Shown piece by piece: positions 46,673-56,604 of a stretch of 64,000 bases of DNA; within the stretch, counting starts at the first letter, position 1; each line of letters starts with the position of its first letter. The notes under the pieces were generated by a model. The model was not told the DNA's origin and did no database searches. It worked only from the letters and a program-made list of their open reading frames with translations. The DNA comes from Verrucomicrobiota bacterium (GTDB lineage Bacteria; Verrucomicrobiota; Verrucomicrobiia; Limisphaerales; SIBE01). The DNA lies in assembly GCA_021733945.1 (NCBI GenBank), contig JAIPJX010000006.1:1-64000 (forward strand). Reading direction: 5' to 3'. The position numbers and the translations under genes were made by a program.

Positions 46673-47556
46673 GAACTCCCCCGAAAAGGAAGCCTCGCCC
46701 CGAACCACGGAGATCGGTGCGTTTCTACCGGACCTTGCTCAAAGTGTACCCAAGGAAGTTCCTCGAAGGTTACGAGGAGATGTTCGTTCAGCACTTTCTC
46801 GACCAGTACCGGGAGTTTGGGGTTCGAGCTTCCGTCTGGAGCGCCGCACGGTTCTGGGTGCATATCCTGGCGGACACGGGCCTGTCCGCCGTCCGTGAAC
46901 ACATTCACGAATTAGAAAGAAAACTCGCTATGAACAATCCTTTATCCAGAATCCTCCTCTTGTTTCCTACATTCCGCAGGGCATTCGCGGCTGTATTTAT
47001 CATCGGAATACTCCTGACCGCAGGCGTTCTGTGGGTGCTCCCGAATTCGTATGCCGGCACAGCGCTTCTGGCCGTTTCCTCACATCCACAGACGACCTTT
47101 GATTCAGACTTCTTTCCGAAAGAATTGAACCGAATAGATTCGCAGTCGATTCTCGCGACGGTAGTCCGAACCCTGGACTTGACCAATCGGTGGAAGGATC
47201 GCCTTGGACCGAACGGCAGTCTTCGTCCCGATCAGGCGGCGGAAAGCCTCCGGAGACGGGTGAACACCCGGGTGAATCCAGGAACGTCGCTGGTGGAAAT
47301 CCGTGTCTTTGATGAAGAACCGAAGGAAGCAGCCGAGATCGCAAATGAGATTGCCCTTGCCTACACCGAAGAGCTGAATGCCGCAGCGCCGACTCGTGTC
47401 GCTGATATCATCGATCCGGCCGCACCTGCCGTTCGTCCCATGAGGCCGAACCGTTATCTTGGAATGGCGCTCGGCCTCCTGATCAGTGCACTGGCGGGCC
47501 TCGGATTTGCCATCCTGCTCAAAGCCATCAGTCCTTCGAGCTCGGGTACGGTTTGA
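46669..47556 (+). CDS. Permease-prefix-domain-like N-terminus fused to Wzz-like (chain-length determinant) membrane domain
   Basis: 'RFYRTLLKVYPRKFLEGYEEMFVQHFLDQYREFG...RFWVHILADTGLSAVREH' plus 'DQAAESLRRRVNTRVNPGTSLVEIRVFDEEPKEAAEIANEIALAY'. Confidence 0.65.
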   Translation: MRTPPKRKPRPEPRRSVRFYRTLLKVYPRKFLEGYEEMFVQHFLDQYREFGVRASVWSAARFWVHILADTGLSAVREHIHELERKLAMNNPLSRILLLFPTFRRAFAAVFIIGILLTAGVLWVLPNSYAGTALLAVSSHPQTTFDSDFFPKELNRIDSQSILATVVRTLDLTNRWKDRLGPNGSLRPDQAAESLRRRVNTRVNPGTSLVEIRVFDEEPKEAAEIANEIALAYTEELNAAAPTRVADIIDPAAPAVRPMRPNRYLGMALGLLISALAGLGFAILLKAISPSSSGTV

Positions 47557-47559
47557 CTT

Positions 47560-48122
47560 TCGTCCGTGCAGAAATACTTCCGGTGAGCGATCCAGTTTTC
47601 CCGGTTCGAGGCGTAAGCATCGCCCGCTTTGAAGCCGCCGTCGGTGCCGTAAAGGATGCGATCCTGGTACTTGATGAAAAACTGCCGCACCTTTTCCCGT
47701 TCCCGCTGGGATTGATACTGCACCTGCCCGATGCGTGCGGCGGTTTCGGTCATCGCATTGGGGAAGCGGTCGAGAAATCCGGCCACCTCATCGACGCTCC
47801 ATTCGAGGCTGGCCAGGTGCGCGGCCAAGAAATGTAGCTCCGGATTCCTGGCCAGCATGCGATCGCGGGCGTTCATCTGGTCCTGATAGGACGGCATCTC
47901 CGGATGTTTGAACATGTGATACTGCGGATTCCGGCTGAAGTAACTTCGGTCGTTGTTGACGGTCATTTCGTCCAGCGGCAGCGAGCAGTTCCTGGGTTCG
48001 CCCAGATGGCCCATCAGAATGATGCCTTTCTTCTGGAGGTGATCGAAGACCGGGTCGAACTGGGGAGGATCGATCATGACATCGGACCAACCGGGAAGGG
48101 CAACGGCAGAATCGAAGCGACG
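47560..48122 (-). pseudogene. Amidohydrolase-family fragment, truncated at both ends
   Basis: 'FDHLQKKGIILMGHLGEPRNCSLPLDEM...LHFLAAHLASLEWSVDEVAGFLDRFPNAMTETAARIGQVQYQ...DRILYGTDGG' without expected N- and C-terminal parts. Confidence 0.65.
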
Positions 48123-48139
48123 CCCCCCAGGCCTTTCCG

Positions 48140-48739
48140 TCATTGCCCGATGATCTCGCGGACAACAAAGAACGCATGAGTTCGTGGCACCGGCTCTGGG
48201 AAGAGAAAATGGGTCATGGATCCCTGGGACATGACACTGCCTCCCAGCGCATCCCAGGTAGCGAGATCCGTCGAAACTTCCACGCCATAGTGCGCATTCC
48301 ATCGTGACGTCCAGCTCAGGCCAACGATTCCAACCTCGGAATCATGGATGAATCCCGTGGCTCTCGGTCGAGCCGGTGGCACGATCGGATTCATTTCGAG
48401 ATCCAGACCATTGAGATAGGCAATCCGGTTCGGGATTGTCCTGGCGATGGTGTTGGAGAGAGTCGCGGAAATCCGGTCGGAACGATGTCTGAGCGCCATA
48501 TAAAGCAGAAAGCTCTCGGCAAGATCTTCCCGGTCCGGATAATCACGCGCGTAGGTCGAGATGAAGGCATCATCCGCGCCTTGAGCTGTCACCCACTTTT
48601 TTGCTGCCGCATGCGCTGCATCCAGAGACGTGTGGGTCGCTTCGTGAATCCTATTCCGATCCAGCTCTGCGACCAAGCGATTAATCGGCAGGCCTTTCCT
48701 TCGATTGACTCCTTTCGAGAACGTATCCAAGTCTCTCAA
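48140..48739 (-). pseudogene. Zincin metallopeptidase fragment (HEATH motif), N-terminally truncated
   Basis: 'IHEATHTSLDAAHAAAKKWVTAQGADDAFISTYARDYPDREDLAESFLLYMALRH'; no signal peptide or upstream region. Confidence 0.5.
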
Positions 48740-48942
48740 GCCCCACGTTCGAATCCGTTAACCGAATGGCCGTAGGTTTCGCGCCACGAAAAAGCGGTAG
48801 AGGGCTACCGCAGTCCAAGACGCTTCGCGAATGTCGCAGAGCGCCAGCCCTGTGGAGCTTTCTCCCTGGAATTGCAGCGCCCGGTCGACCGGATGTGGTA
48901 TGGTGCCAGATGAGTTTATGTTCAACGGGGAATGACAGGGTG

Positions 48943-51900
48943 ATGAAACGGCCACTTTGGCCGGTGTTCGGCGTGTTCGCTTTGATTTTCTTACTTCAAA
49001 TCGAGGTCCGCCTCGAAGCGCAAGCCCCGGTGATTTCGGAGTTTCTTGCGGCCAACCAGACCGGCTTGCGGGACAGCGACGGGGATTGGAGCGATTGGAT
49101 TGAGATTTACAACCCGGGACAGGCAGAGGTTTCGCTGGCGGACTGGCATCTTTCGGACGACCCAGATGATCTGATGCGCTGGAAGTTTCCTCCCGTCACA
49201 ATTCCTGGGCAGGGCTTTTTGCTCGTCTTCGCTTCCGGCAAGGATCGCTCGGCCGCCAATGCGGAATTGCACACCAATTTTAAGCTGACGCAGGACGGTG
49301 AATTTCTGGCACTGACCATGCCGGATGGAACGGTGGCCTCGGCGTTCACACCGACCTTTCCATCACAGATTCAGGACCTGTCCTACGGACTGTCGATGCG
49401 CCAGGAAACAGTGCGCCTGATGGCGACCAACTCCGTGGGCCGAATGTTCGTGCCGGTGGACAATCGTTTTTCTGATTCATGGACACAACCTACCTTTGAT
49501 GATTCCACCTGGAATTCCGTGTCCATGGCGGTGGGCCATGAACTTCCGCTACCGGACAGCGGTCAGGCACCCCCGCCGATCGAATCTCTGCAGGACCTGA
49601 GCGAGCCCGGCGATTTTATCCTGGCAACCTCCGCCAATTCCCCGGCGAACGAAGGTGTGGAAAACGTAATCGACAACAATCCCAACACGAAATACCTGAA
49701 CCGCGACAAACAGAATTCCGGATTTACAGTCAGGCTGGGAGCCGGGTTGTCAGTGATCCGGGCCCTGCGGCTGACCTCCGCCAACGATGCGCCGGACCGG
49801 GATCCAACCAGCTTCCTGCTTTCGGGTTCGGTCGATGGCCAGACCTTTTCCGAAATCGCACGCGGAACGGTTCCGCGGTTCAGTGGCCGGTTTGTTGCCG
49901 TGGTCGTCAGCTTTGCCAATACAACGGCCTACAGCCATTACCAGCTTCTCTTTCCCACGGTTCAGAATGCCGGTGCGGCGGTGGCCATGCAGATTGCCGA
50001 GGTAGAGTTTCTGGGTCAGGCCGGAGCTCCTCCGCCAACCTTGAGGGAGCTGATTGCGACCGATGTCGAATCATCCGTTTTTCGGCACGCTTCAAGTCTC
50101 TATCTGCGTCTGCCGTTCTTTGTTCCACAAAAACAGGCCTATGAAAACCTGGCCCTGCGGGTCCGCTACGCCGATGGATTCGTGGCATGGCTCAACGGCA
50201 TTCCGGTGGCGCGTGCGAACGCACCGGCGACGGTGGCATTCGATTCCGTGGCGATCACCAATCGCCCCGTGACCAGTGCGGTCCTCGAACAACGCTTTGA
50301 TCTGAGCCCCCACGCCGATCTCATCCACGAGGGAGGCAATCTCCTGGCCATACAGGCGCTCAACGACACCATCAGCGGACCGGAGTTTTTCTTTCAGGCA
50401 CAACTCGGGGATTCACGGGTCGAGCTGGGTGAACCCAGGCACCTGGATTCACCAACGCCCGGCACCCTGAACACAGTTCCAATTCTGGGCTGGGTCGAGG
50501 AACCGGTCAGCGATCACGAACGCGGGTTTTACGAAATCGCCTTTGACGCCGCCCTGTCCAGCGCGACTCCGGGCGCGACGATTCGATATACAAGGGACGG
50601 CACCGCCCCCTCCCCCGCCAACGGCACTGTTTACACGTCTCCCATCCGGATCAGCCGCACCACCGTGCTCCGGGCGGCGGCCTTCCGCGATGGCTGGCGA
50701 AGCTCACGAGTGAGCACGCACACCTACCTTTTTCTCAACGACATCATCTCGCAGAATCTCAACCAGGCCCTGGGTGCCGGCTTTCCAACGGACTGGAACG
50801 GGCAGGCCGCCGATTACGGTCTGGATTCGCGCGTCGTGAATCCTTCCGGAGGAGACAACTTCGGCGGCAAATACACCCGGTCCTTCAAGGAAGATCTAAA
50901 ATCCCTGCCAACCCTGTCCATCGTCATGGCCACCGAGGATCTGTTCGGGCGAACGGGCATCTATTCAAATCCGAACAACCGAGGTGCGGCCTGGGAACGC
51001 CCCGCCTCGGTCGAGCTGATCCGTCCCGGCCGACAGGACGGATTCCAGGTGAACGCCGGTGTCCGAATCCAGGGCGGTGCTTTTCGGCGGTTCGATTTGA
51101 CCCTGAAGAAATCGTTCCGACTCGCCTTTCGCGACGAATACGGGGCATCCAAACTGAGGCACCCCTTGTTCGGTGCCGAGGCCACGGACAAGTTCGACAA
51201 CATCGTCCTGCGGGCCAACAGCAATGATGCCTGGCCTTACGCGAGTGGTTCGGTCCTGTACGTCCGCGACGCGTTTGCCATGGAGACCGTGCGATCGATG
51301 GGCGGAGTCTCCTCGCACACCACGTTCATGCACCTCTATCTCAACGGCCAATATTGGGGGCTATACAACCCGGTGGAACGTCCGGACGCCGCATTCTCCG
51401 CAACCTACTACGGGGGCAACAACAATTCGTGGGACGCCATCAACCAGGACTCTGTGCCGGATGGCAACTACGACGCGTGGAATCGGTTGTTGGCGCAGTT
51501 GAACCAGGATTTCTCCCAATCGGCACCTTACCAGCGCCTGCAGGGGAACAACCCGGACGGAACCCGCAACCCGGAGTACGAAGACCTGCTCGATGTGGGG
51601 AACATGATCGACTATTTGATCCTGAATTTCTACGTCGGCAACGCCGACTGGCCCGGACGAAACTGGTGGGCCGGACGGGATCGTGACAACGGGGATGGAT
51701 TTAAATTTTATCCCTGGGACACCGAGACGGCGCTTGGTCTCACGGACGTGAATTACGATTGCACCGGCGTCAACAGCGCGGTCGCCCGGCCTTATGCCGC
51801 CGTGCGCGCGAACCCGGCGTTCCGACGTGATTTTGGGGATCGTGTTTTTAAACATTTCTCGAAGGGCGGCACGCTGTATGTGAACCCGGACAAACCCGCC

Positions 51901-53703
51901 TGGGATCCGACGCATCCGGAGAACAATCAACCGGCGGCGAGGTTGGCAGCGCTGGCCAATCAGATCGACCGCGCCATGGTCGGGGAATCCGCCCGCTGGG
52001 GCGATCAGCTGCGCACCACTCCCTTCACACGTGATGAACACTGGGAAAAAGCGCGCGACAATCTCCTTGCCAATTATTTCCCACGCCGCTCGGCCATCGT
52101 GCTGGATCAGTTCCGTCGGGCGGGATTGTATCCGCGCATCGATCCTCCCGCGATGAACCACCCCGGAGGCACGGTCGAACCAGGTTTTCAACTCACCCTG
52201 CTCTCTTCAAAGGGCGACATTTTCTATACCCTCGACGGGACCGATCCGGGCAGTCCGGTGAACGTCGAGGAACTGTCTCGAACCAGCCTGATTTCCCGGG
52301 ACGCCGCCAAACGGGTACTTATTCCGTCCTCATCAAACGGAGGTCAATCCCTGGGCTCGGCCTGGCAGGGGGGCAGGGAACCGTTTGACGATTCAAACTG
52401 GACTGCCGGAAACGGTGGAGTCGGGTACGACCAGCAAGCCAGTTACCTGCCGCTGATCCAGACCAATGTGCGCAGCGCGATGGAAGCAAAGAATACTTCC
52501 GCCTTCATTCGCATCCCGTTTCAGCTGGACACCGCCGCCCTGACACGACTCAACACGCTGGTCTTGAGAATGCAGTACGACGACGGGTTCATCGCCTATC
52601 TCAACGGGGTGCAGATTGCCTCTGCCAATGCACCCGGAAGCCCGGCATGGAACTCGACCGCCACCGCCGCAAATTCCGATGCCTCGGCCCTTGTCTTCCG
52701 GGACATCCGGATCGACGCAGCGCTAAACACTCTGAAATCCGGCGGAAATCTTCTGGCAATTCACGGTTTGAATGTCAGCGGCACCAGTTCGGACTTTCTC
52801 GTCGCAGCCGAACTCGTCGCTTCCGAGCGCCGCATCACCAGCGCGGCAACGGATGCCATCGCGTACACGGGACCCATCGCGATCAACGATCTCGTCACCA
52901 TCAAGACCCGCGTCTTCGATGGCGAAGAATGGAGCGCCTTGAACCAGGCGACGTTGTCACCGGGAACCCCCAGCCTGACCGTCAGTGAACTCCACTATCA
53001 TCCCGCGGATCCGACCGACACCGAGATCGCCGCGGGTTTCGTGGATGCCAATGATTTTGAGTTCATCGAACTGTTCAACAACGGGTCCGTGACCTACGAC
53101 CTGACAGGGGCAGCCTTTGTCGCCGGAATCGACTTTGCGTTCTCTCAATCCTCCATCACCCGCCTGGCCCCGGGTCAGCACCTGCTGATCGTGCGAAATC
53201 TCGCCGCGTTCGAACTACGGTACGGCCCTGGATTGCCGGTCGCCGGACAGTACTCCGGCAGGCTCGACAACGCCGGCGAACGCATTGAACTGGTGGACTC
53301 GAATCAACAAATCGTCCTTTCGTTCTCCTACAGCCCGCTGGCACCGTGGCCCTCCCAGGCTGACGGTGGGGGCTCCTCCCTCGAACGCATCGACCCCTCG
53401 GCCCCCATCACGGAACCAGGGAGCTGGCAGGCCAGCATGCTGCCGGGCGGATCTCCAGGAAAAGGAACAGGCAGCCCGCTGTTGGTGATTGGGGAAATTG
53501 GCATCGCATCCGGGCAGCTCCGGTTCACCTTCCATGGCATCGCCGGCCTTGGTTACACCGTTCATTCGAAAGATGCGTTGTCCTCCGGCACCTGGGAGGT
53601 TCTGGAACAGGCAGCTCCACTTGCCGCCAGTCAACAAATCGAGGTTCGGGTGCCCTTGGGCACGAGTCCTGTGACCCGATTCTACCGCGTCTCGATTCCA
53701 TGA
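48943..53703 (+). CDS. Large secreted CotH-kinase-family protein with lamin-tail domains and chitobiase-type C-terminal repeats
   Basis: 'VISEFLAANQTGLRDSDGDWSDWIEIYNPG' (lamin tail), 'TPGATIRYTRDGTAPSPANGTVYTSPIRI', CotH region 'LSIVMATEDLFG...KFYPWDTETALGL', second lamin tail 'SLTVSELHYHPADPTDTE'. Confidence 0.88.
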   Translation: MKRPLWPVFGVFALIFLLQIEVRLEAQAPVISEFLAANQTGLRDSDGDWSDWIEIYNPGQAEVSLADWHLSDDPDDLMRWKFPPVTIPGQGFLLVFASGKDRSAANAELHTNFKLTQDGEFLALTMPDGTVASAFTPTFPSQIQDLSYGLSMRQETVRLMATNSVGRMFVPVDNRFSDSWTQPTFDDSTWNSVSMAVGHELPLPDSGQAPPPIESLQDLSEPGDFILATSANSPANEGVENVIDNNPNTKYLNRDKQNSGFTVRLGAGLSVIRALRLTSANDAPDRDPTSFLLSGSVDGQTFSEIARGTVPRFSGRFVAVVVSFANTTAYSHYQLLFPTVQNAGAAVAMQIAEVEFLGQAGAPPPTLRELIATDVESSVFRHASSLYLRLPFFVPQKQAYENLALRVRYADGFVAWLNGIPVARANAPATVAFDSVAITNRPVTSAVLEQRFDLSPHADLIHEGGNLLAIQALNDTISGPEFFFQAQLGDSRVELGEPRHLDSPTPGTLNTVPILGWVEEPVSDHERGFYEIAFDAALSSATPGATIRYTRDGTAPSPANGTVYTSPIRISRTTVLRAAAFRDGWRSSRVSTHTYLFLNDIISQNLNQALGAGFPTDWNGQAADYGLDSRVVNPSGGDNFGGKYTRSFKEDLKSLPTLSIVMATEDLFGRTGIYSNPNNRGAAWERPASVELIRPGRQDGFQVNAGVRIQGGAFRRFDLTLKKSFRLAFRDEYGASKLRHPLFGAEATDKFDNIVLRANSNDAWPYASGSVLYVRDAFAMETVRSMGGVSSHTTFMHLYLNGQYWGLYNPVERPDAAFSATYYGGNNNSWDAINQDSVPDGNYDAWNRLLAQLNQDFSQSAPYQRLQGNNPDGTRNPEYEDLLDVGNMIDYLILNFYVGNADWPGRNWWAGRDRDNGDGFKFYPWDTETALGLTDVNYDCTGVNSAVARPYAAVRANPAFRRDFGDRVFKHFSKGGTLYVNPDKPAWDPTHPENNQPAARLAALANQIDRAMVGESARWGDQLRTTPFTRDEHWEKARDNLLANYFPRRSAIVLDQFRRAGLYPRIDPPAMNHPGGTVEPGFQLTLLSSKGDIFYTLDGTDPGSPVNVEELSRTSLISRDAAKRVLIPSSSNGGQSLGSAWQGGREPFDDSNWTAGNGGVGYDQQASYLPLIQTNVRSAMEAKNTSAFIRIPFQLDTAALTRLNTLVLRMQYDDGFIAYLNGVQIASANAPGSPAWNSTATAANSDASALVFRDIRIDAALNTLKSGGNLLAIHGLNVSGTSSDFLVAAELVASERRITSAATDAIAYTGPIAINDLVTIKTRVFDGEEWSALNQATLSPGTPSLTVSELHYHPADPTDTEIAAGFVDANDFEFIELFNNGSVTYDLTGAAFVAGIDFAFSQSSITRLAPGQHLLIVRNLAAFELRYGPGLPVAGQYSGRLDNAGERIELVDSNQQIVLSFSYSPLAPWPSQADGGGSSLERIDPSAPITEPGSWQASMLPGGSPGKGTGSPLLVIGEIGIASGQLRFTFHGIAGLGYTVHSKDALSSGTWEVLEQAAPLAASQQIEVRVPLGTSPVTRFYRVSIP

Positions 53704-53782
53704 TTCCAGACGTCATGACGCGTCTTCCGGGTCCACCCCGCGTGCGTGACCATCATGAGGTCGGGTGGCGCGAAGCGCACTG

Positions 53783-53906
53783 CCATTCGTTTAAGAACTG
53801 AAATGGTAGGGCGAAGCGTCCCCGCTGAGCCGCTCAACTCACTTTCGCTCAACCGCCCGTCGGCTCACCGGGACGGATTCGCCCTCCGAATAGCTTCAAC
53901 GAATGG
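53783..53906. mobile_element. MITE-like element, second copy (opposite orientation to 32641-32754)
   Basis: TIRs CCATTCGTTTAAG / CTTCAACGAATGG (12/13), extendable to CACTGCCATTCGTTTAAG; same internal palindrome. Confidence 0.7.
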
Positions 53907-54134
53907 CAGTGGCTCGAACCGACCCGGCCCCCGTGGATGGGGCGGCACGGCCAAGACCCGCTCGGCGGGGCGCTTCGCGCTGCCTTCGAGGCAGAACGCT
54001 TCGGGTTGGCATGCTTGTCCGCACCCGCCATCCGCTCGCCCCGGGGCGCGAGCGTTTATCTTGGCGCAACCACGCCGGACAGTTATCCTCGGTCCCGCGC
54101 CGCCTTTAACAACCCGGTCGCACCAACGAACTCC

Positions 54135-56324
54135 ATGATGAACCGACTCCTGATTATGCTTGCCCTGCTTCCGGCTCTGGCAGGCCTGCAAGCGGCCACC
54201 CGCCCGAACATCGTTTTCTTTTTCACGGACGATCAAACAACCAGCACACTGGGGTGTTACGGCAACCCGGTCATCCGAACGCCGAACATCGATTCGCTCG
54301 CGCAGCGTGGGGTGCGCTTCAGCAATGCGTTTGTCAGTCATTCGATATGCTGGGTCAGCCGCACGACAATCCTCACGGGTCTCGTGGGACGGAGCTACGG
54401 AACACGGGAGAATCCCGATGTGGCCCGACCCGACGCGGTCAAGACTCTCTATTCGGATATTCTCCGCGATCACGGGTACCGGACCGGTTCTTTTGGAAAA
54501 TGGCACGCCAAAATGCCCACAGGTTTTAGACGGGAAGACCACTTTGATGTCTTCGAAGCGATCGGCAGAGATCCGTATTACAAGAAACAACCCGACGGAA
54601 GCCTGCGTCACGAAACCGAATTGATTGTCGACCGCGGGATTGAGTTTCTAAAACAACAACCGAAGGGCCAACCCTTCGCATTGAACCTCTGGTTCAATGC
54701 ATGCCATGCCGAGGACGGCGATCGTCGGCCCGGCATCGGACAGTTCCCGTGGCCTCACGCGGTCAACGGCATGTATGAGGACATCACCATCGCACCGCCG
54801 CGCTTGAACGATCCGGCGATCTTTGATGGCCAACCCGATTTCCTGAAAACCACGATCAACCGCGAACGCTATTTCTGGCGCTGGAACACGGACGAAAAAT
54901 ACCAGACCAACATCCGCGCCTATTACCGCATGGTGAGCGGAATCGACGGCGCCATCGGGCGTTTCATGCGCGCGCTCGAGGAAGCCGGGCTGGCGGAAAA
55001 CACGATCATCGTTTATTCAGCCGACAACGGATACCACATGGGCAATCGTGGTTTCGCGGGCAAATGGTCGCATTACGAGGAATCCCTGCGCGTGCCTTTG
55101 ATCGTGGCGGACCCGCGGGCACCCTCCGCGCTGCGCGGCAACGTCAGCGACGCTCCCGCACTCAACCTTGATCTCCCGGCGACCTTCCTCGATTGGGCGG
55201 GTGTGACCGCGCCCGCGAGTTACCAGGGCAGAAGTCTTCAGCCGGTTGTCTCCGGAGAAAAACCCGCGGACTGGCGGACAGAAACCTTTCACGAACATTT
55301 TGCGGTGCGAAATCGAATCCCCGCCTTCGAGGGCATCCGCAACGAACAGTTCAAATACGTGCGGTATTTCGATCACGGAAACCACGAGTTCCTCCACGAT
55401 CTGAAGAACGATCCCGACGAACTGGTAAACCTCGCCAACACTCCAAACCATCGTGCCACACTCGAGGCCATGCGCGCTCGCACAACCGCACAGGTCGCCG
55501 CGTACGGTGGACCGCTCGCCCCGCTCCGGGAGGAATTCACCGCGTCCACCGTCCCGCATCCGGTTGCCTCCGCCGAGGTTTCCTTCAACCCAGACTCCGA
55601 CGGTTTCGTCCGTTTGTTCAACGGCAAAAACCTGAACGGCTGGGAGGGTGATTCAAAATACTGGTCCGTCCGGGACGGCGCCATCACAGGCGTGACCGAC
55701 GGGTCCGTTCGCACGAATCGCTTTCTCACCTGGACAGGTTCCACCATCCGCAACTTCGATCTGCGGGTGAAGGTAAAAATCAGCGCCGGTGGGAACAGCG
55801 GCATCCAGTATCGTGGGACTTCCAGGCCGGATCTGGGATTGGATGTCGTGACAGGCTATCAATGCGATGTAGTGGCCGACACATTACAATACAATGGAAT
55901 GCTCTATGAGGAACGGGGTCGCCGCATCCTTTCGCACACGGGGGAAAAGGTCATCATTGATCCCGCCGGGCAGCCATGGATCGTGGGCCAGTTGCCTTTC
56001 AAGGAGTTCGCAGCCGGCGAATGGCACGATTTCCGGGTTCTGGTGCGTGGAAACCATCACCAGCACTGGATCGACGGTAATCCCACCGCCGATCTCATCG
56101 ACCTCGACCCGAAGGGCCGAGCCCTTGAAGGGGTCCTGGCCGTCCAGGTCCACGTGGGTCCTCCGATGCAAATTCAATACAAGGATTTCAAAATCCGGCA
56201 TCTCCCGGACGACCTGCCGCTGCAGACCGCAGCAGACCATGTCATTCCGAAGAACGCCCTCGGAGTAAAACCACAGGGAAGATTGCCCGAAGGCTGGAAA
56301 CCACCCGTTTACGGAAACCGCTAG
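54135..56324 (+). CDS. Secreted sulfatase fused to C-terminal DUF1080 (3-keto-disaccharide hydrolase-like) domain
   Basis: 'RPNIVFFFTDDQTTSTLGCYGNPVIRTPNIDSLAQRGVRFSNAF', 'KWSHYEESLRVPLIV', C-term 'FVRLFNGKNLNGWEGDSKYWSVRDGAITG...GNSGIQYRG'. Confidence 0.9.
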   Translation: MMNRLLIMLALLPALAGLQAATRPNIVFFFTDDQTTSTLGCYGNPVIRTPNIDSLAQRGVRFSNAFVSHSICWVSRTTILTGLVGRSYGTRENPDVARPDAVKTLYSDILRDHGYRTGSFGKWHAKMPTGFRREDHFDVFEAIGRDPYYKKQPDGSLRHETELIVDRGIEFLKQQPKGQPFALNLWFNACHAEDGDRRPGIGQFPWPHAVNGMYEDITIAPPRLNDPAIFDGQPDFLKTTINRERYFWRWNTDEKYQTNIRAYYRMVSGIDGAIGRFMRALEEAGLAENTIIVYSADNGYHMGNRGFAGKWSHYEESLRVPLIVADPRAPSALRGNVSDAPALNLDLPATFLDWAGVTAPASYQGRSLQPVVSGEKPADWRTETFHEHFAVRNRIPAFEGIRNEQFKYVRYFDHGNHEFLHDLKNDPDELVNLANTPNHRATLEAMRARTTAQVAAYGGPLAPLREEFTASTVPHPVASAEVSFNPDSDGFVRLFNGKNLNGWEGDSKYWSVRDGAITGVTDGSVRTNRFLTWTGSTIRNFDLRVKVKISAGGNSGIQYRGTSRPDLGLDVVTGYQCDVVADTLQYNGMLYEERGRRILSHTGEKVIIDPAGQPWIVGQLPFKEFAAGEWHDFRVLVRGNHHQHWIDGNPTADLIDLDPKGRALEGVLAVQVHVGPPMQIQYKDFKIRHLPDDLPLQTAADHVIPKNALGVKPQGRLPEGWKPPVYGNR

Positions 56325-56443
56325 CAGCCCGTTAAAAAAGTAGGAGCCGACGTCAGGAGGCTCTGCAATACCTGAAGATACCTAAGAAATCAGAGTCTCG
56401 TGACCTCGCCTCCTACAAGATCTGGAGTTTTTTAACGGTCTGC
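56324..56443. mobile_element. TIR-bearing 120-bp element: GCAGCCCGTTAAAAAA ... TTTTTTAACGGTCTGC
   Basis: 15/16-bp terminal inverted repeats plus inner GTAGGAG/CTCCTAC; abuts the sulfatase stop codon. Confidence 0.65.
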
Positions 56444-56604
56444 TTGCCCCGGGGGGGAAGCGAGGTGGTCAGACGCTCGCTTCCCGATGATTCCGGACAT
56501 TCCGGCCGCCAGCCTGCGGGCGACCGGATGCACGGGAGAATGCCGAGTTTGGCGTTTGAAGAAGTGAGCCTTCTTACGTCGGCTCCTACTTTTCAGACAC
56601 GCCC

